64,000 nucleotides of DNA from NCBI GenBank assembly GCA_963713085.1, contig CAVQKQ010000013.1:203309-267308 (forward strand), in the 5' to 3' direction. The notes below the pieces were generated by a model that saw only the letters and a list, made by a program, of their open reading frames with translations, was not told where the DNA came from and made no database searches. The DNA is from PFJX01 sp963713085 (GTDB taxonomy: Bacteria; Pseudomonadota; Gammaproteobacteria; Burkholderiales; Thiobacillaceae). Numbering within the stretch: position 1 is the stretch's first letter; each line of letters begins with the position of its first letter. This document shows positions 46,368 to 54,430 of this stretch, piece after piece. Made by a program: the position numbers and the translations under genes.

Positions 46368-46595
46368 CTATTTCTTGCGAATAAAAAAAGTATATTCGCT
46401 GCCGGCTTCCGCGGAGGACAGGAGCTCGTTGCCGGTTTGCTTGGCGAAGGCCGCGAAATCCTTGACGGAGCCCGGATCAGTCGCGATCACTTTCAGGGTC
46501 TGGCCGGAAGTCATCTCGTTCAGGCTCTTCTTGGTACGGAGTATAGGCAACGGACAGTTAAGGCCGCGTGCGTCGAGTTCTTTATCAAAATCCAT
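46368..46595 (-). CDS. tusA: Sulfur carrier protein TusA
   Basis: 75 residues. The hallmark Cys-Pro-x-Pro is in LNCPLPILRTKKSL, where the Cys accepts a persulfide. TusA passes sulfur in tRNA thiolation in E. coli and in sulfane-sulfur oxidation in lithotrophs. The GAAGGAG ribosome-binding site is strong. A terminator-like hairpin lies 30 bp upstream in its leader, between it and the rhodanese gene. Confidence 0.93.
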   Translation of the reverse strand: MDFDKELDARGLNCPLPILRTKKSLNEMTSGQTLKVIATDPGSVKDFAAFAKQTGNELLSSAEAGSEYTFFIRKK

Positions 46596-46625
46596 GATCG
46601 CTCCTTCACAAAATTAGCATGTGCT

Positions 46626-46650
46626 AAAAAAAGGTTGCGTAATGTAACCT
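46626..46650 (-). terminator. Intrinsic terminator or attenuator between the rhodanese gene and tusA
   Basis: Minus-strand hairpin AGGTTAC / GCAACCT (one G-U pair, 5-nt loop) followed by seven T. It is 30 nt before the tusA start. An upstream hairpin CGTTGC / GCAACG (46651-46656 with 46666-46671) shares pairing sequence, which would allow alternative folds. Confidence 0.65.
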
Positions 46651-46704
46651 CGTTGCGGGGTTATTGCAACGAAACGACGCAGCCAGAGACCGGGCATTAT
46701 TGAT

Positions 46705-47031
46705 TTAGGATAAGGCCGAGAGCGGCTTGCCGGAACGGGCCCAAGCCATGATGCCGCCAGACAAGTTGTGCATGTTGCCAAACCCTTTGGCACTCATGAA
46801 AGCGCATGCCTGCGCGGAGCGGGCACCGGAATTGCAGTAGACCACCACCGGTCTGTCCTGGGGTATTTCCGTGGCGCGCAAAGGCAATAGGTGTAAGGGG
46901 ATATGGATTGCCCCATCGATAATCCCGCGCGCCACCTCGCCTTCGGTGCGCACATCGATCAGATGCACAGCACCTTTCGAGGCAAGCAAGGTGTCCACAT
47001 CCATTTCTTTGATGTTATACATACCGAACAT
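46705..47031 (-). CDS. Single-domain rhodanese (sulfurtransferase)
   Basis: About 108 residues from MFGMYNIKEMD. One rhodanese domain; the active-site loop CNSGARS carries the catalytic Cys that becomes a persulfide. It likely loads TusA with sulfur from thiosulfate, glutathione persulfide or cysteine. The start was chosen because AGAGGGA precedes it; the frame continues 31 residues upstream without homology. Same strand as tusA and dsrE2. Confidence 0.9.
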   Translation of the reverse strand: MFGMYNIKEMDVDTLLASKGAVHLIDVRTEGEVARGIIDGAIHIPLHLLPLRATEIPQDRPVVVYCNSGARSAQACAFMSAKGFGNMHNLSGGIMAWARSGKPLSALS

Positions 47032-47189
47032 ATAGCATCCCTCTGCAGCATTAGGACTGACTAATATACGGTTTTCAAAGAATTTTTTCAACCCACTCGA
47101 ACCTGAAATGAGCGCGTGCAACAAACCTCAATGCCCACAGGGGCAAGGTCCGTCAAGCCATTACATCAATTCATATTCGGAAGGCAGCA

Positions 47190-47218
47190 TTGGGTTTGCC
47201 AGTCATGGAATGTATAAT
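47190..47218 (+). promoter_or_regulatory. Sigma-70 promoter of tRNA-Thr
   Basis: TTGGGT (47190-47195), 17-nt spacer and a perfect TATAAT (47213-47218), 16 bases before the tRNA 5' end. Confidence 0.75.
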
Positions 47219-47234
47219 CCGCGCCCGCAACACC

Positions 47235-47310
<76 letters not shown>

Positions 47311-47345
47311 CCTATCAATCAATTCGTCTTACAACCACCAACCAA

Positions 47346-48314
47346 GTGACCCAAGCCTCGTTCCAATCACTTATCGCCGCCGACATGGCCGAGGTGGATG
47401 GAGTCATTCGCGCACGCCTGTATTCCGAAGTGGCCTTGGTGCGGCAGGTATCCGAATACATCATCCACAGTGGCGGCAAGCGGTTGCGGCCAGCATTGGT
47501 GATCCTAGCCGCGAACGCGCTTGGGTATCAGGGCGACAAACATCATGAGATGGCGGCCGTGGTGGAATTCATCCATACCGCCACCCTGCTGCATGATGAC
47601 GTGGTGGACGCCTCCGATTTGCGCCGTGGTCGCAATACGGCCAACGCGTTATTCGGCAATGCCGCCAGCGTATTGGTGGGAGATTTTCTCTACTCGCGCG
47701 CCTTCCAGATGATGGTCTCTGTCCAGAACATGCGCGTCATGGAGGTACTGTCGGAAGCCACCAACATCATCGCCGAGGGCGAGGTCTTGCAACTGATGAA
47801 TTGCAACGATCCCGATGTAGAAGAATCCGCCTATCTTCAAGTCATTCGCTACAAGACCGCCAAGTTGTTCGAAGCTGCCGGCCGCCTGGGTGCAATCGTC
47901 AACGGCTCTGCCATGGATATCGAAGATGCCCTGGGCAACTACGGCATGCACTTGGGCACGGCGTTCCAATTGATCGACGATGTGTTGGATTACTCCGGAG
48001 AGACAGAGCGCATCGGCAAGAATGTTGGAGACGATCTGGCTGAAGGCAAGCCAACGCTGCCACTGATCTTCGCCATGAAACATGGCAAGCCGGCGGAGGC
48101 GGAGATGATCCGCAGTTCCATCCGCGAAGGCAATTCCGAGGACTTCCCGAAGATACTCGATATCGTGCGCAGGACCGGGGCGCTTGATCACGCGCACAAC
48201 AAGGCAAAGATGGAAGCCGAACTGGCTCATACGGCATTGCAGATATTACCGAATAGCAAATACAAGGACGCTTTGATAGAATTGACCGGCTTTGCGGTTG
48301 ACCGCGAATTCTAG
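47346..48314 (+). CDS. ispB: Octaprenyl diphosphate synthase
   Basis: 322 residues, trans-isoprenyl diphosphate synthase. The two Asp-rich motifs are LLHDDVVDASD (about residue 84) and LIDDVLDY (about residue 210), with GGKRLRP for IPP binding. It makes the side chain of ubiquinone; length fits C40. The start codon is GTG. It lies between tRNA-Thr and tRNA-Pro. Confidence 0.93.
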   Translation: MTQASFQSLIAADMAEVDGVIRARLYSEVALVRQVSEYIIHSGGKRLRPALVILAANALGYQGDKHHEMAAVVEFIHTATLLHDDVVDASDLRRGRNTANALFGNAASVLVGDFLYSRAFQMMVSVQNMRVMEVLSEATNIIAEGEVLQLMNCNDPDVEESAYLQVIRYKTAKLFEAAGRLGAIVNGSAMDIEDALGNYGMHLGTAFQLIDDVLDYSGETERIGKNVGDDLAEGKPTLPLIFAMKHGKPAEAEMIRSSIREGNSEDFPKILDIVRRTGALDHAHNKAKMEAELAHTALQILPNSKYKDALIELTGFAVDREF

Positions 48315-48364
48315 GTTCTGATCGCAGGAAATCACGCCTCGCTACAGCGTGGCCATATATCAGT

Positions 48365-48441
48365 CGGGGTGTAGCTTAGCCTGGTAGAGCGCCACGTTCG
48401 GGACGTGGAGGCCGGAGGTTCGAATCCTCTCACCCCGACCA
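48365..48441 (+). tRNA. tRNA-Pro (anticodon CGG)
   Basis: 77 nt with encoded CCA. Acceptor CGGGGTG / CACCCCG is perfect, anticodon arm CCACGTTCGGGACGTGG presents CGG for CCG codons, and the T-arm contains GGTTCGAATCC. It is one base from the end of a convergent yceI gene. Confidence 0.95.
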
Positions 48442-48442
48442 C

Positions 48443-49003
48443 CTACTCCTCCCGAAATCCCTCCACTTCGATATCCAGCTTGACCTCATCGCCGATGAGC
48501 GGCCTACCGAAGGTCATGCCGAAATCCGAACGACGGATCGTTGTGCTGACATCCGCGCCGCACAAAGGCTTGCGGGTCAGAAAGTGCATGGTGCAGGCGA
48601 AGTTCTTGATTTCCAGGCGCACCGGCCGGGTCTCATTGAGCAGAGTCAACATTCCCCTGGCGGCAACAGGCTTGCCATCCTGGTATTCCAGAGAGTCGGC
48701 AACAAACCGGATTGTGGGAAAACGACCAGTGTTGAAGAATAGGATCCCCCTCAGCTTGTCATTGAGGTCATCCAATCCGGTATCAACCGAGCCCGCATCC
48801 ACCGTCACATCGATGTGCCCCTCCTCAGCTTGAGGATCCAGCACCACCTTGCCCTGGGTTCTGTTGAATTTGCCTCGCATGGTGGACACCCCAAGGTGCC
48901 GGATTTCGAAACTGGGAAAGGTATGTCCCGGGTCCAAGTTGTAACTCTCCGCGGCCCATGCCTGTGATCCCCAAAGCAGGAACAATAATAACTGCTTCTT
49001 CAT
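48443..49003 (-). CDS. YceI-family lipocalin-like periplasmic protein (copy 1)
   Basis: 186 residues with a signal peptide (MKKQLLLFLLWGSQAWA). The YceI beta-barrel pattern is clear: YNLDPGHTFPSFEIRHLG at the start, GHIDVTVDAGSVDTG and FPTIRFVADSLEY. YceI proteins bind polyprenyl chains such as ubiquinone-8 in an internal channel. A second, divergent copy lies 9 bp upstream, and a cytochrome b561 precedes that, a combination also seen as yceJ-yceI in E. coli. Confidence 0.88.
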   Translation of the reverse strand: MKKQLLLFLLWGSQAWAAESYNLDPGHTFPSFEIRHLGVSTMRGKFNRTQGKVVLDPQAEEGHIDVTVDAGSVDTGLDDLNDKLRGILFFNTGRFPTIRFVADSLEYQDGKPVAARGMLTLLNETRPVRLEIKNFACTMHFLTRKPLCGADVSTTIRRSDFGMTFGRPLIGDEVKLDIEVEGFREE

Positions 49004-49012
49004 TGTTCACCT

Positions 49013-49552
49013 TCAGGGCAGCAACAGCATGCTGAACTTCACTTCGGCATCGTCCGCCACCACATCCGACCATTCCCCTCCGCCGATTCCGAACGCAGAG
49101 CGTTTCAGCTCGAAGCGCCCCGATGCCATCCAGCCCCCTTCCCTTTGGGGCGTCAACGCGAATGCCACATTGATGGGCTGGGTTTTGCCCTTCACAGTCA
49201 GATCGCCCGTGGCGACGTAATAGCCGGCCGCCTTTTTCACGGAACTGGAGGCGAACAAGGCCTTAGGAAAATGGCCCGTATCAAACCAAGCAGGACGCAC
49301 CGCCTCTCCATTCCCCTCTTCGGACCCTGTATCGATACTGGCCGTGTCCAACTCAACCCGGAAACCGCTTGTTTCCGGGTTGCTCGGATCGAATGCGGCC
49401 TGGACTGTGAACCGCCTGAAGGTGCCTTCTACCGGCACGTTCATCTGCTTGATGGTGAAACCGATCTTGCTGCGGTTGTAATCCACATGCCAGTCCCCAG
49501 CCTGAGCGGGTACGGCCAGCCAAAGCGAGAGCAACAGTAGGGCGGCTTTCAT
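49013..49552 (-). CDS. YceI-family lipocalin-like periplasmic protein (copy 2)
   Basis: 179 residues with a signal peptide (LLLLSLWLAVPAQAG). The YceI pattern is DWHVDYNRSKIGFTIKQMN, FRVELDTASIDTGSEE and FPKALFASSSVKK. It differs clearly from its neighbour, so this is an old duplication rather than a recent one; the copy seems to be of the alternative YceI group with an inserted middle strand. Its start overlaps the b561 stop by four bases. Confidence 0.87.
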   Translation of the reverse strand: MKAALLLLSLWLAVPAQAGDWHVDYNRSKIGFTIKQMNVPVEGTFRRFTVQAAFDPSNPETSGFRVELDTASIDTGSEEGNGEAVRPAWFDTGHFPKALFASSSVKKAAGYYVATGDLTVKGKTQPINVAFALTPQREGGWMASGRFELKRSAFGIGGGEWSDVVADDAEVKFSMLLLP

Positions 49553-50109
49553 GTATTCCTCCTTATCCTGGGTACCATGCGGGCCATTACACCATCCTGA
49601 CGAATATAGCGGTGATACAGCGCTGCGGCGGCATGGAGGACGATAAGTGCCATCAGGATATTCACGCCGGTTTCATGAAGCTCCTTCAACAGACTGGCCA
49701 GGGCCTTATCCTTAGGCACCAATTCGGGCAAGGGCAGCACGCCGAACCAAACAACCTGAAAGCCGGATGCTGAACTCAGCAACCAGCCCAGACAAGGTGC
49801 GACAACCATGAGCAAATAGATTGCCCTCTGAACCCATGTGGAGAGTTTGGCCTCCCAAGGCAGCAAGCTGCCTGCGTGATCCACCTTATCAACCATTCGC
49901 AGCCCCAAACGCAGTGGGACCGCAGTTAACACCAACAGGCCCAACCATTTGTGCCAGGCATAGAACTTCAATTTCAGGGGCGATAGCGCCATGTCATCCA
50001 GGATCGTGCCCAATATATAGGCCGCCGCGATCACGAGCAATGTGAGCCAATGCAGGGCAATCAACGACCAGCCATAGCGTTCCGACCGAAGTCTTGAATC
50101 CGCGCTCAT
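49549..50109 (-). CDS. Cytochrome b561 family protein
   Basis: 186 residues, four transmembrane helices. Haem-ligand His residues are in LIALHWLTL (TM1), AWHKWLGLL (TM2) and the C-terminal LIVLHAAAALYH. Family members move electrons between quinol or superoxide and partners at the periplasmic face. The ATG at 50109 has GAAAGG upstream; the earlier ATG at 50142 is possible. Translation is coupled to yceI copy 2. Confidence 0.87.
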   Translation of the reverse strand: MSADSRLRSERYGWSLIALHWLTLLVIAAAYILGTILDDMALSPLKLKFYAWHKWLGLLVLTAVPLRLGLRMVDKVDHAGSLLPWEAKLSTWVQRAIYLLMVVAPCLGWLLSSASGFQVVWFGVLPLPELVPKDKALASLLKELHETGVNILMALIVLHAAAALYHRYIRQDGVMARMVPRIRRNT

Positions 50110-50176
50110 CCGATCGCCTTTCGCTCGCTTATCCTTGGCCATGCAAGCCGCCGACAGCCATGCTCATTCCGTCCCA

Positions 50177-50674
50177 CTACAACCAGCGCCGGACCCGGGC
50201 CTTGAAGCGCAAATAATCCTCGCCGAAGCGCGCTTCCAGATGGGCCTCTTCGTGGCGGATCACGCCGTAGCGGATCAGGAGAAAAACCAGAGGGGTGAAT
50301 ATGATTGGCCACAGTGTTTCCAAGAGGATTGCCGCGCCCCCATAGATGAACCAGTCGCCCACATAGATAGGGTTGCGGGTAAACCGGAACGGTCCGTCCG
50401 TGGCCAGGGAACTGGCCGCTTTATAGGGATTGACCGTGGTGTGATGGCGAACAAAGGTTACCAGCGTCCAGGCAAACAACGTCAGGCCGATACCCACCAA
50501 TCCCCAGCCAATCAAACCATTCAGACCGCCCAGAGAAAATGGCCATGCCGCGAGATGGCGATCCAGCCACCAACTGCCATACAGGGCCACGGCATAGGGC
50601 AAAGGCGGCAGGAGGAGGGTTCTGGGCCGCAAAGCGGGATTCACGGGCAAGTCCATTAGACCGGTGAAATGCAT
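50177..50674 (-). CDS. Isoprenylcysteine carboxyl methyltransferase-like membrane protein
   Basis: 165 residues, about four to five helices. The ICMT/PEMT signature is present: FRFTRNPIYVGDWF and the C-terminal HEEAHLEARFGEDYLRFKARVRRW that binds S-adenosylmethionine. Such bacterial proteins methylate unknown small molecules or lipids. The start is uncertain (50674 or 50656). It begins nine bases after the folE-like gene and lies 34-67 bp before b561. Confidence 0.8.
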   Translation of the reverse strand: MHFTGLMDLPVNPALRPRTLLLPPLPYAVALYGSWWLDRHLAAWPFSLGGLNGLIGWGLVGIGLTLFAWTLVTFVRHHTTVNPYKAASSLATDGPFRFTRNPIYVGDWFIYGGAAILLETLWPIIFTPLVFLLIRYGVIRHEEAHLEARFGEDYLRFKARVRRWL

Positions 50675-50683
50675 GCCATGGCA

Positions 50684-51337
50684 CTAACGCAAGGCATGTC
50701 CATCCAGGGTGCGCAAGAACTCGTTGCGGTACTGGGCATCATCCTTGAAACAGCCGGCGAAGGCCTGAGTGACCACCCGCTCGTCACCCCGCCGGTCCTC
50801 GCCCAACAGGAGGCAGAGCTGTTCCGCCTCGATGACGCAGGCAGCACCCTTGGCCTTGCCGTGAACGATCAGGGCCTCGGCGACATCCCGGGTCATCCAC
50901 TCCTGATAGGTGAAGCGATGGCCCACCGCGTCAACCAGGCGGGCGATACGGCCGAAACCATGCAGGCGCCCACCGGGGATGTAGGCCACATGAGCCACGC
51001 CCCGGAATGGCACGAGATGGTGGGGGCAGACCCCATGTACGGCGATTCCCCGCACCACCACCATGTCGGAACGATCATCCTCGAAGCCCTCTCCCAGGGC
51101 TTCCCCCGGCTCCATCTCGTAACCACCCAACAGCCGGTGTTCCCAAAGCTCCCGTACCCGGTGCGCGGTCTTGCCGGTATGCACCGAATCCGGCGCCACG
51201 CCGCAGGCCAGCAGCAGATCCGTGACCGCCCGTTCGAAGGCGGCACCATCGAATTTACCGATGCGGGGGATGCCAAGGCTACCGCTTTCCAGGGGATGGC
51301 AATCGTGGTCGCTACACTCGCTCATTCGTGTTTCCAT
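50684..51337 (-). CDS. folE: GTP cyclohydrolase I-like protein lacking the His179 equivalent
   Basis: 217 residues with the T-fold of FolE. Zinc ligands are conserved: Cys104 and His107 in CPHHLVPF, and Cys175 in EQLCLL. His106 and the guanine-binding Gln-Glu (YQEW, 144-147) are kept. But the residue equivalent to E. coli His179, two before the second Cys, is Gln173; E. coli Glu111 is Pro105, Lys136 is Arg130, and Arg185 is Gly179. Spacing between the motifs is identical to E. coli (66 residues from His113 to 179), so the alignment is secure. Standard activity is doubtful. Four bp from the YjdF-like gene upstream. Confidence 0.85.
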   Translation of the reverse strand: METRMSECSDHDCHPLESGSLGIPRIGKFDGAAFERAVTDLLLACGVAPDSVHTGKTAHRVRELWEHRLLGGYEMEPGEALGEGFEDDRSDMVVVRGIAVHGVCPHHLVPFRGVAHVAYIPGGRLHGFGRIARLVDAVGHRFTYQEWMTRDVAEALIVHGKAKGAACVIEAEQLCLLLGEDRRGDERVVTQAFAGCFKDDAQYRNEFLRTLDGHALR

Positions 51338-51341
51338 CCGT

Positions 51342-51971
51342 TCACCTAAATATCTGATTCAGTCCGGCCAATTGTCGATCATGCCAGCGCCCCAACAGCA
51401 GTTGGGAAGCCAGCGCCCCCACAAGTGCCAGGAACATATCCCACTGGGTGTCCCACACATCGCCTTGGGTCGCCAGGAAGGCAACCGCCTGATCGCCACT
51501 CGTCACCGCCACACGCCACTCGATAAGCTCATAAAACGCGGACAAGGCCAGGCAAAAACAGGTCACCAGAAAAAACAACCATTTGCCCGGCCGCAAGGGA
51601 GAGGTACGGATCAGGACCTCCCGTGCCACGATGGCTGGAATGAAGCCCTGAGCCAAGTGCCCCAATCGGTCGTAGTGGTTGCGGGCAAGATCGAAGGTAT
51701 CCCGCAACCAGTTGAACAAAGGCATTTCGGCATAGGTGTAATGACCGCCCACCATGAGAATGATTCCATGCAGCGTCATTAGACAGTATGCCAAGGACGT
51801 GAAGGGGAAGCGGCGATAGGTGAACAGCAGTATCGGCAGGGCCATCAGTACCGGCGCCACCTCCAGAAGCCAGGTATAGCCATCGCGCGGCGCATATCCG
51901 GACCAGGCCAGGACAACGAGGGTCAGGCAGAGCAATGCGAGATGAAACGAGCGTGGCGACAGGGGATTCAT
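51342..51971 (-). CDS. DUF2238 (YjdF-like) membrane protein
   Basis: 209 residues, about six hydrophobic helices. Motifs LMTLHGIILMVGGHYTYAEMPLF, quoted here in part as HGIILMVGGHYTYAE, and RNHYDRLGHLAQGFIPA identify DUF2238/YjdF, a membrane family of unknown function. AFYELIEWRVAV and QWDMFLALVGA near the C-terminus also fit. The ATG chosen begins MNPLSPRSFH; the frame continues 28 codons upstream with no features. First gene of a six-gene minus-strand unit. Confidence 0.82.
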   Translation of the reverse strand: MNPLSPRSFHLALLCLTLVVLAWSGYAPRDGYTWLLEVAPVLMALPILLFTYRRFPFTSLAYCLMTLHGIILMVGGHYTYAEMPLFNWLRDTFDLARNHYDRLGHLAQGFIPAIVAREVLIRTSPLRPGKWLFFLVTCFCLALSAFYELIEWRVAVTSGDQAVAFLATQGDVWDTQWDMFLALVGALASQLLLGRWHDRQLAGLNQIFR

Positions 51972-52177
51972 GCCGAGAGTATAGGCGGCACGACCACCAC
52001 AAAGCCCCGATCCGTGCCTGAGACCCAGGAAACTCTCCTGAATGCCGGTTGCCATATACGATCATGAACGGTGGCGCCTGATACTGTCGCGGCAGTTCGG
52101 GGCCATGCTCGCGTCATAGTCTTATCGCTCTGTCGTAGTAAGCTGAAAACCATGCGCCATTTTTGCCGGGAGACACC

Positions 52178-52384
52178 ATGACCAGCCAACTCGAACAATT
52201 GAAGACCATGACCACCATTGTCGCGGACACCGGCGACATCGAGGCGATACGCCACTACCAGCCCGAAGATGCCACCACCAATCCGTCCCTGCTGCTGAAA
52301 GCCGCTTCGTTGCCGGAATATGCTTCACTGATCGAAGAATCCGTGGCCTGGGCCAAGACCCAGAGCCAGGACCGGGAACTGGAC
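52178..52384 (+). pseudogene. tal: Transaldolase, 5' fragment only
   Basis: The first 69 codons encode the transaldolase N-terminus (TTIVADTGDIEAIRHYQPED, ATTNPSLLLKAA, SVAWAKTQSQDRELD), matching TalA/TalB from residue 1. The gene then meets the left end of an IS3-family element, and the frame stops at 52417 inside it. Family length is about 315 residues. The missing 245 codons are not found on the other side of the insertion or anywhere else in this window, so more than a simple insertion occurred. In its absence the fragment is surely inactive. Confidence 0.88.
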
Positions 52385-52420
52385 TTACCCCCTTTCCGTG
52401 GACAGGTTAACGCTTGATTT

Positions 52421-53479
52421 TCAAGCGGTGGGATAGCCCTCCAGGGCAGGGTTATCCACAGGGCCGCCACTGGCCCCTCTCAGGGCAGAGGCGAGCGGTC
52501 CTGTGGGTAGCCCGTGTTCGGAGTGATGCGGCTTGCTCAAGGGGTGGTTTTGTTCCTCAAAGTTCTTGGGTGACAGATAGTCCAGCGCCGAGTGGCGCCG
52601 GCGCGGGTTGTACCAGCCCTCGATCCAGGTAAACACGGCGAGCCGCGCCTCGATCTTGGTCTTGAAGCTGCGCCGGTTGAGCAGTTCACATTCCAAATTG
52701 GCGAAGAAGCTCTCCGCCATGGCGTTGTCGTAGGCATCGCCCACGCTGCCCATCGAAGGGCGTACCCCCATCTCCTGGCAACGCTTGCCGAATGCCAGCG
52801 AGGTGTACTGGATGCCCTGGTCGCTGTGATGGATGACCGCCTCGGGCCGGCGTTGTGCAATCGCCATGTTCAGCGCCGCCAGTACCAGTTCGGCGTGCAT
52901 GTGCTCGCCGATGGACCAGCCCACCACACGGCGGCTCCAGACATCGATCACCACCGCCAAGTAGATGAAGCCAACCCAGATGGGAATGTAGGTTATGTCG
53001 GCCACCCACAGTTGATTGGGTGCCTGCGCCACGAATCGGCGCTGTACCAGATCAGGCGCCTTGGGGTGGCCGGCGTCGCGCTGGGTGGTTACCACGAAGC
53101 CCCGGCGCCGGCTCACGCCTTGCAGACCGGCCCGTTGCATCAATTTCGCCACCAGTTTGCGGCTGATGGTTTCGCCCTGGGCGACCAGTTCGGCGCGTAC
53201 CTTGGGCATGCCGTAGGTGGCGTCCGACTCGGCATGGATGGTGCGGATGCGTTCGCTGAGCACCGCGTTGCGCAGGACACGGGGGCTGGGAGGTCGTGTC
53301 AACCAGGCGTAGTACCCGCTGGCCGAGACATCGAGCACCCGGCACTGGGCCCGTACAGGGAAGGTGGCCTGATTCGACATCACGAGTTCGAAGAGTTCGG
53401 GGAACCCACATCGCTCTTTCTGGCGAACCAGGCCGTAGCCTTTGCCAGGATGTCGCGCTCCATCTTGAGCTGACGGCAT
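52421..53479 (-). CDS. IS3-family transposase OrfB (DDE integrase)
   Basis: The open frame covers about 352 codons. The retroviral-type integrase core has the three acidic residues in WVADITYIP, HHSDQGIQYTS and the Glu of SFFANLECELL, with the C-terminal YNPRRRHSALDYLSP typical of IS3. It is probably expressed only as an OrfAB fusion through -1 frameshifting in the 100-bp overlap (53380-53479), near CAGAAAGAG; the first residues of the frame may not be translated alone. The catalytic triad is intact, so the element may still be active. Confidence 0.87.
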   Translation of the reverse strand: MPSAQDGARHPGKGYGLVRQKERCGFPELFELVMSNQATFPVRAQCRVLDVSASGYYAWLTRPPSPRVLRNAVLSERIRTIHAESDATYGMPKVRAELVAQGETISRKLVAKLMQRAGLQGVSRRRGFVVTTQRDAGHPKAPDLVQRRFVAQAPNQLWVADITYIPIWVGFIYLAVVIDVWSRRVVGWSIGEHMHAELVLAALNMAIAQRRPEAVIHHSDQGIQYTSLAFGKRCQEMGVRPSMGSVGDAYDNAMAESFFANLECELLNRRSFKTKIEARLAVFTWIEGWYNPRRRHSALDYLSPKNFEEQNHPLSKPHHSEHGLPTGPLASALRGASGGPVDNPALEGYPTA

Positions 53480-53703
53480 TCCCGGCGCAGCCGCGCCAGT
53501 TCCTCACGTTCTGGCGTGCTTAGCCCGTCCTTGCCAGGCAGAGGCTTGCCGGCATCTCGGGCGGCTTGTGCCAGCCAGTTGATGATGGTCTGCGCCGTAG
53601 GGCCAAACTCTTTCGACAGCTCCGCCGGCGTCTTGCCGGTGCCGGCCAGTTCGATGATCTGTTGGCGGAATCCCGCCGGGTAAGGGGGATGCGATTGGGG
53701 CAT
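53380..53703 (-). CDS. IS3-family transposase OrfA
   Basis: 107 residues. N-terminal helix-turn-helix (IIELAGTGKTPAELSKEFG, TAQTIINWLAQAA) followed by a leucine-zipper-like stretch (ELARLRRECRQLKMERDIL). It binds the IS ends and, through frameshifting, forms the N-terminus of the active transposase. The ATG lies 48 bp inside the right inverted repeat end. Confidence 0.87.
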   Translation of the reverse strand: MPQSHPPYPAGFRQQIIELAGTGKTPAELSKEFGPTAQTIINWLAQAARDAGKPLPGKDGLSTPEREELARLRRECRQLKMERDILAKATAWFARKSDVGSPNSSNS

Positions 53704-53751
53704 AGTGGACTCCTTGCTTCGTAAGCTTCAGGTGTCCACGAAAAGGGGTCA

Positions 53752-54430
53752 ATATCACTTCAGCGTTGACGGCACGTTGATTGACGCTTGGGCCGGTCAC
53801 AAGAGCTTTGTGAAGAAAGACGGTGGCGGCCCGGACCGCCCGTCCGGTCGCAACCCCGAGGTTGACTTCAAGGGCGAGAAACGCGGCAACGCCACGCATG
53901 GAAGCACGACCGACCCGGAATCCCGGCGCTACAAGAAGGGCGAATACACCGAGGCCAAGCTCAGATACATGGCCCACGCCTGTCCGAGAACCACAATGGG
54001 TTGGTGGTGGATGTCGAGACCACGCAGGCCAATGGCCGCGCGGAATGGCAAGCGGCGGGCCGCATGGTGAGCCGCACGCTCAAGCCGGGCGCGACGCTGG
54101 GCGCGGACAAGGGTTACGACACCGAGGACTTCGTGAGCCGGATGAAACGTCTGGGCGTGAAGGCCCATGTGGCCCGCAAGACGAGCGGCGGCACGGTGGA
54201 CGGCCGTACCGCACGGGGCCAGGGCTTTGCGCTGAGTCTCAAGTGCCGCAAGCGGATCGAGGAATCCTTCGGTTGGATCAAGACCGCGGGTGGCCTGCGC
54301 AAGACCCGGCACATCGTTTTGAAGAAGCTGGCCGGTCAGGTGCTGTCGCCTTCGCGGCCAACAACCTGACCCGGTTGATGAACCTGATGCAGGCTAGGAC
54401 TACGGCCTTGCGGGCAAGGCCCGCGTAGGG
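53752..54430 (+). pseudogene. IS5-type transposase, truncated and frameshifted
   Basis: The remnant begins directly at the IS3 end with YHFSVDGTLIDAWAGH, the first DDE Asp block, so the N-terminal third is gone. After KLRYMAHA the frame shifts near 53970 and resumes as LSENHNGLVVDVETTQ; the second Asp is in GADKGYDTED and the Glu in RKRIEESFGWIKT. A second shift near 54340 moves to AFAANNLTRLMNL. With two frameshifts and a truncation it cannot work alone and is older than the intact IS3 copy. Confidence 0.8.

Larger units (their letters stand above)
52386..53751 (-). mobile_element. IS3-family insertion sequence, apparently intact
   Basis: About 1,366 bp with imperfect terminal inverted repeats. 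The left end (from 52386) reads TACCCCCTTTCCGTGGACA and the right end, inverted (to 53751), reads TGACCCCTTTTCGTGGACA; similarity continues a few bases inward (GCTT at both). Two overlapping transposase frames lie on the minus strand. No target-site duplication is evident: the left flank is transaldolase and the right flank is an IS5-type transposase, so a deletion or recombination followed insertion. Confidence 0.85.
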
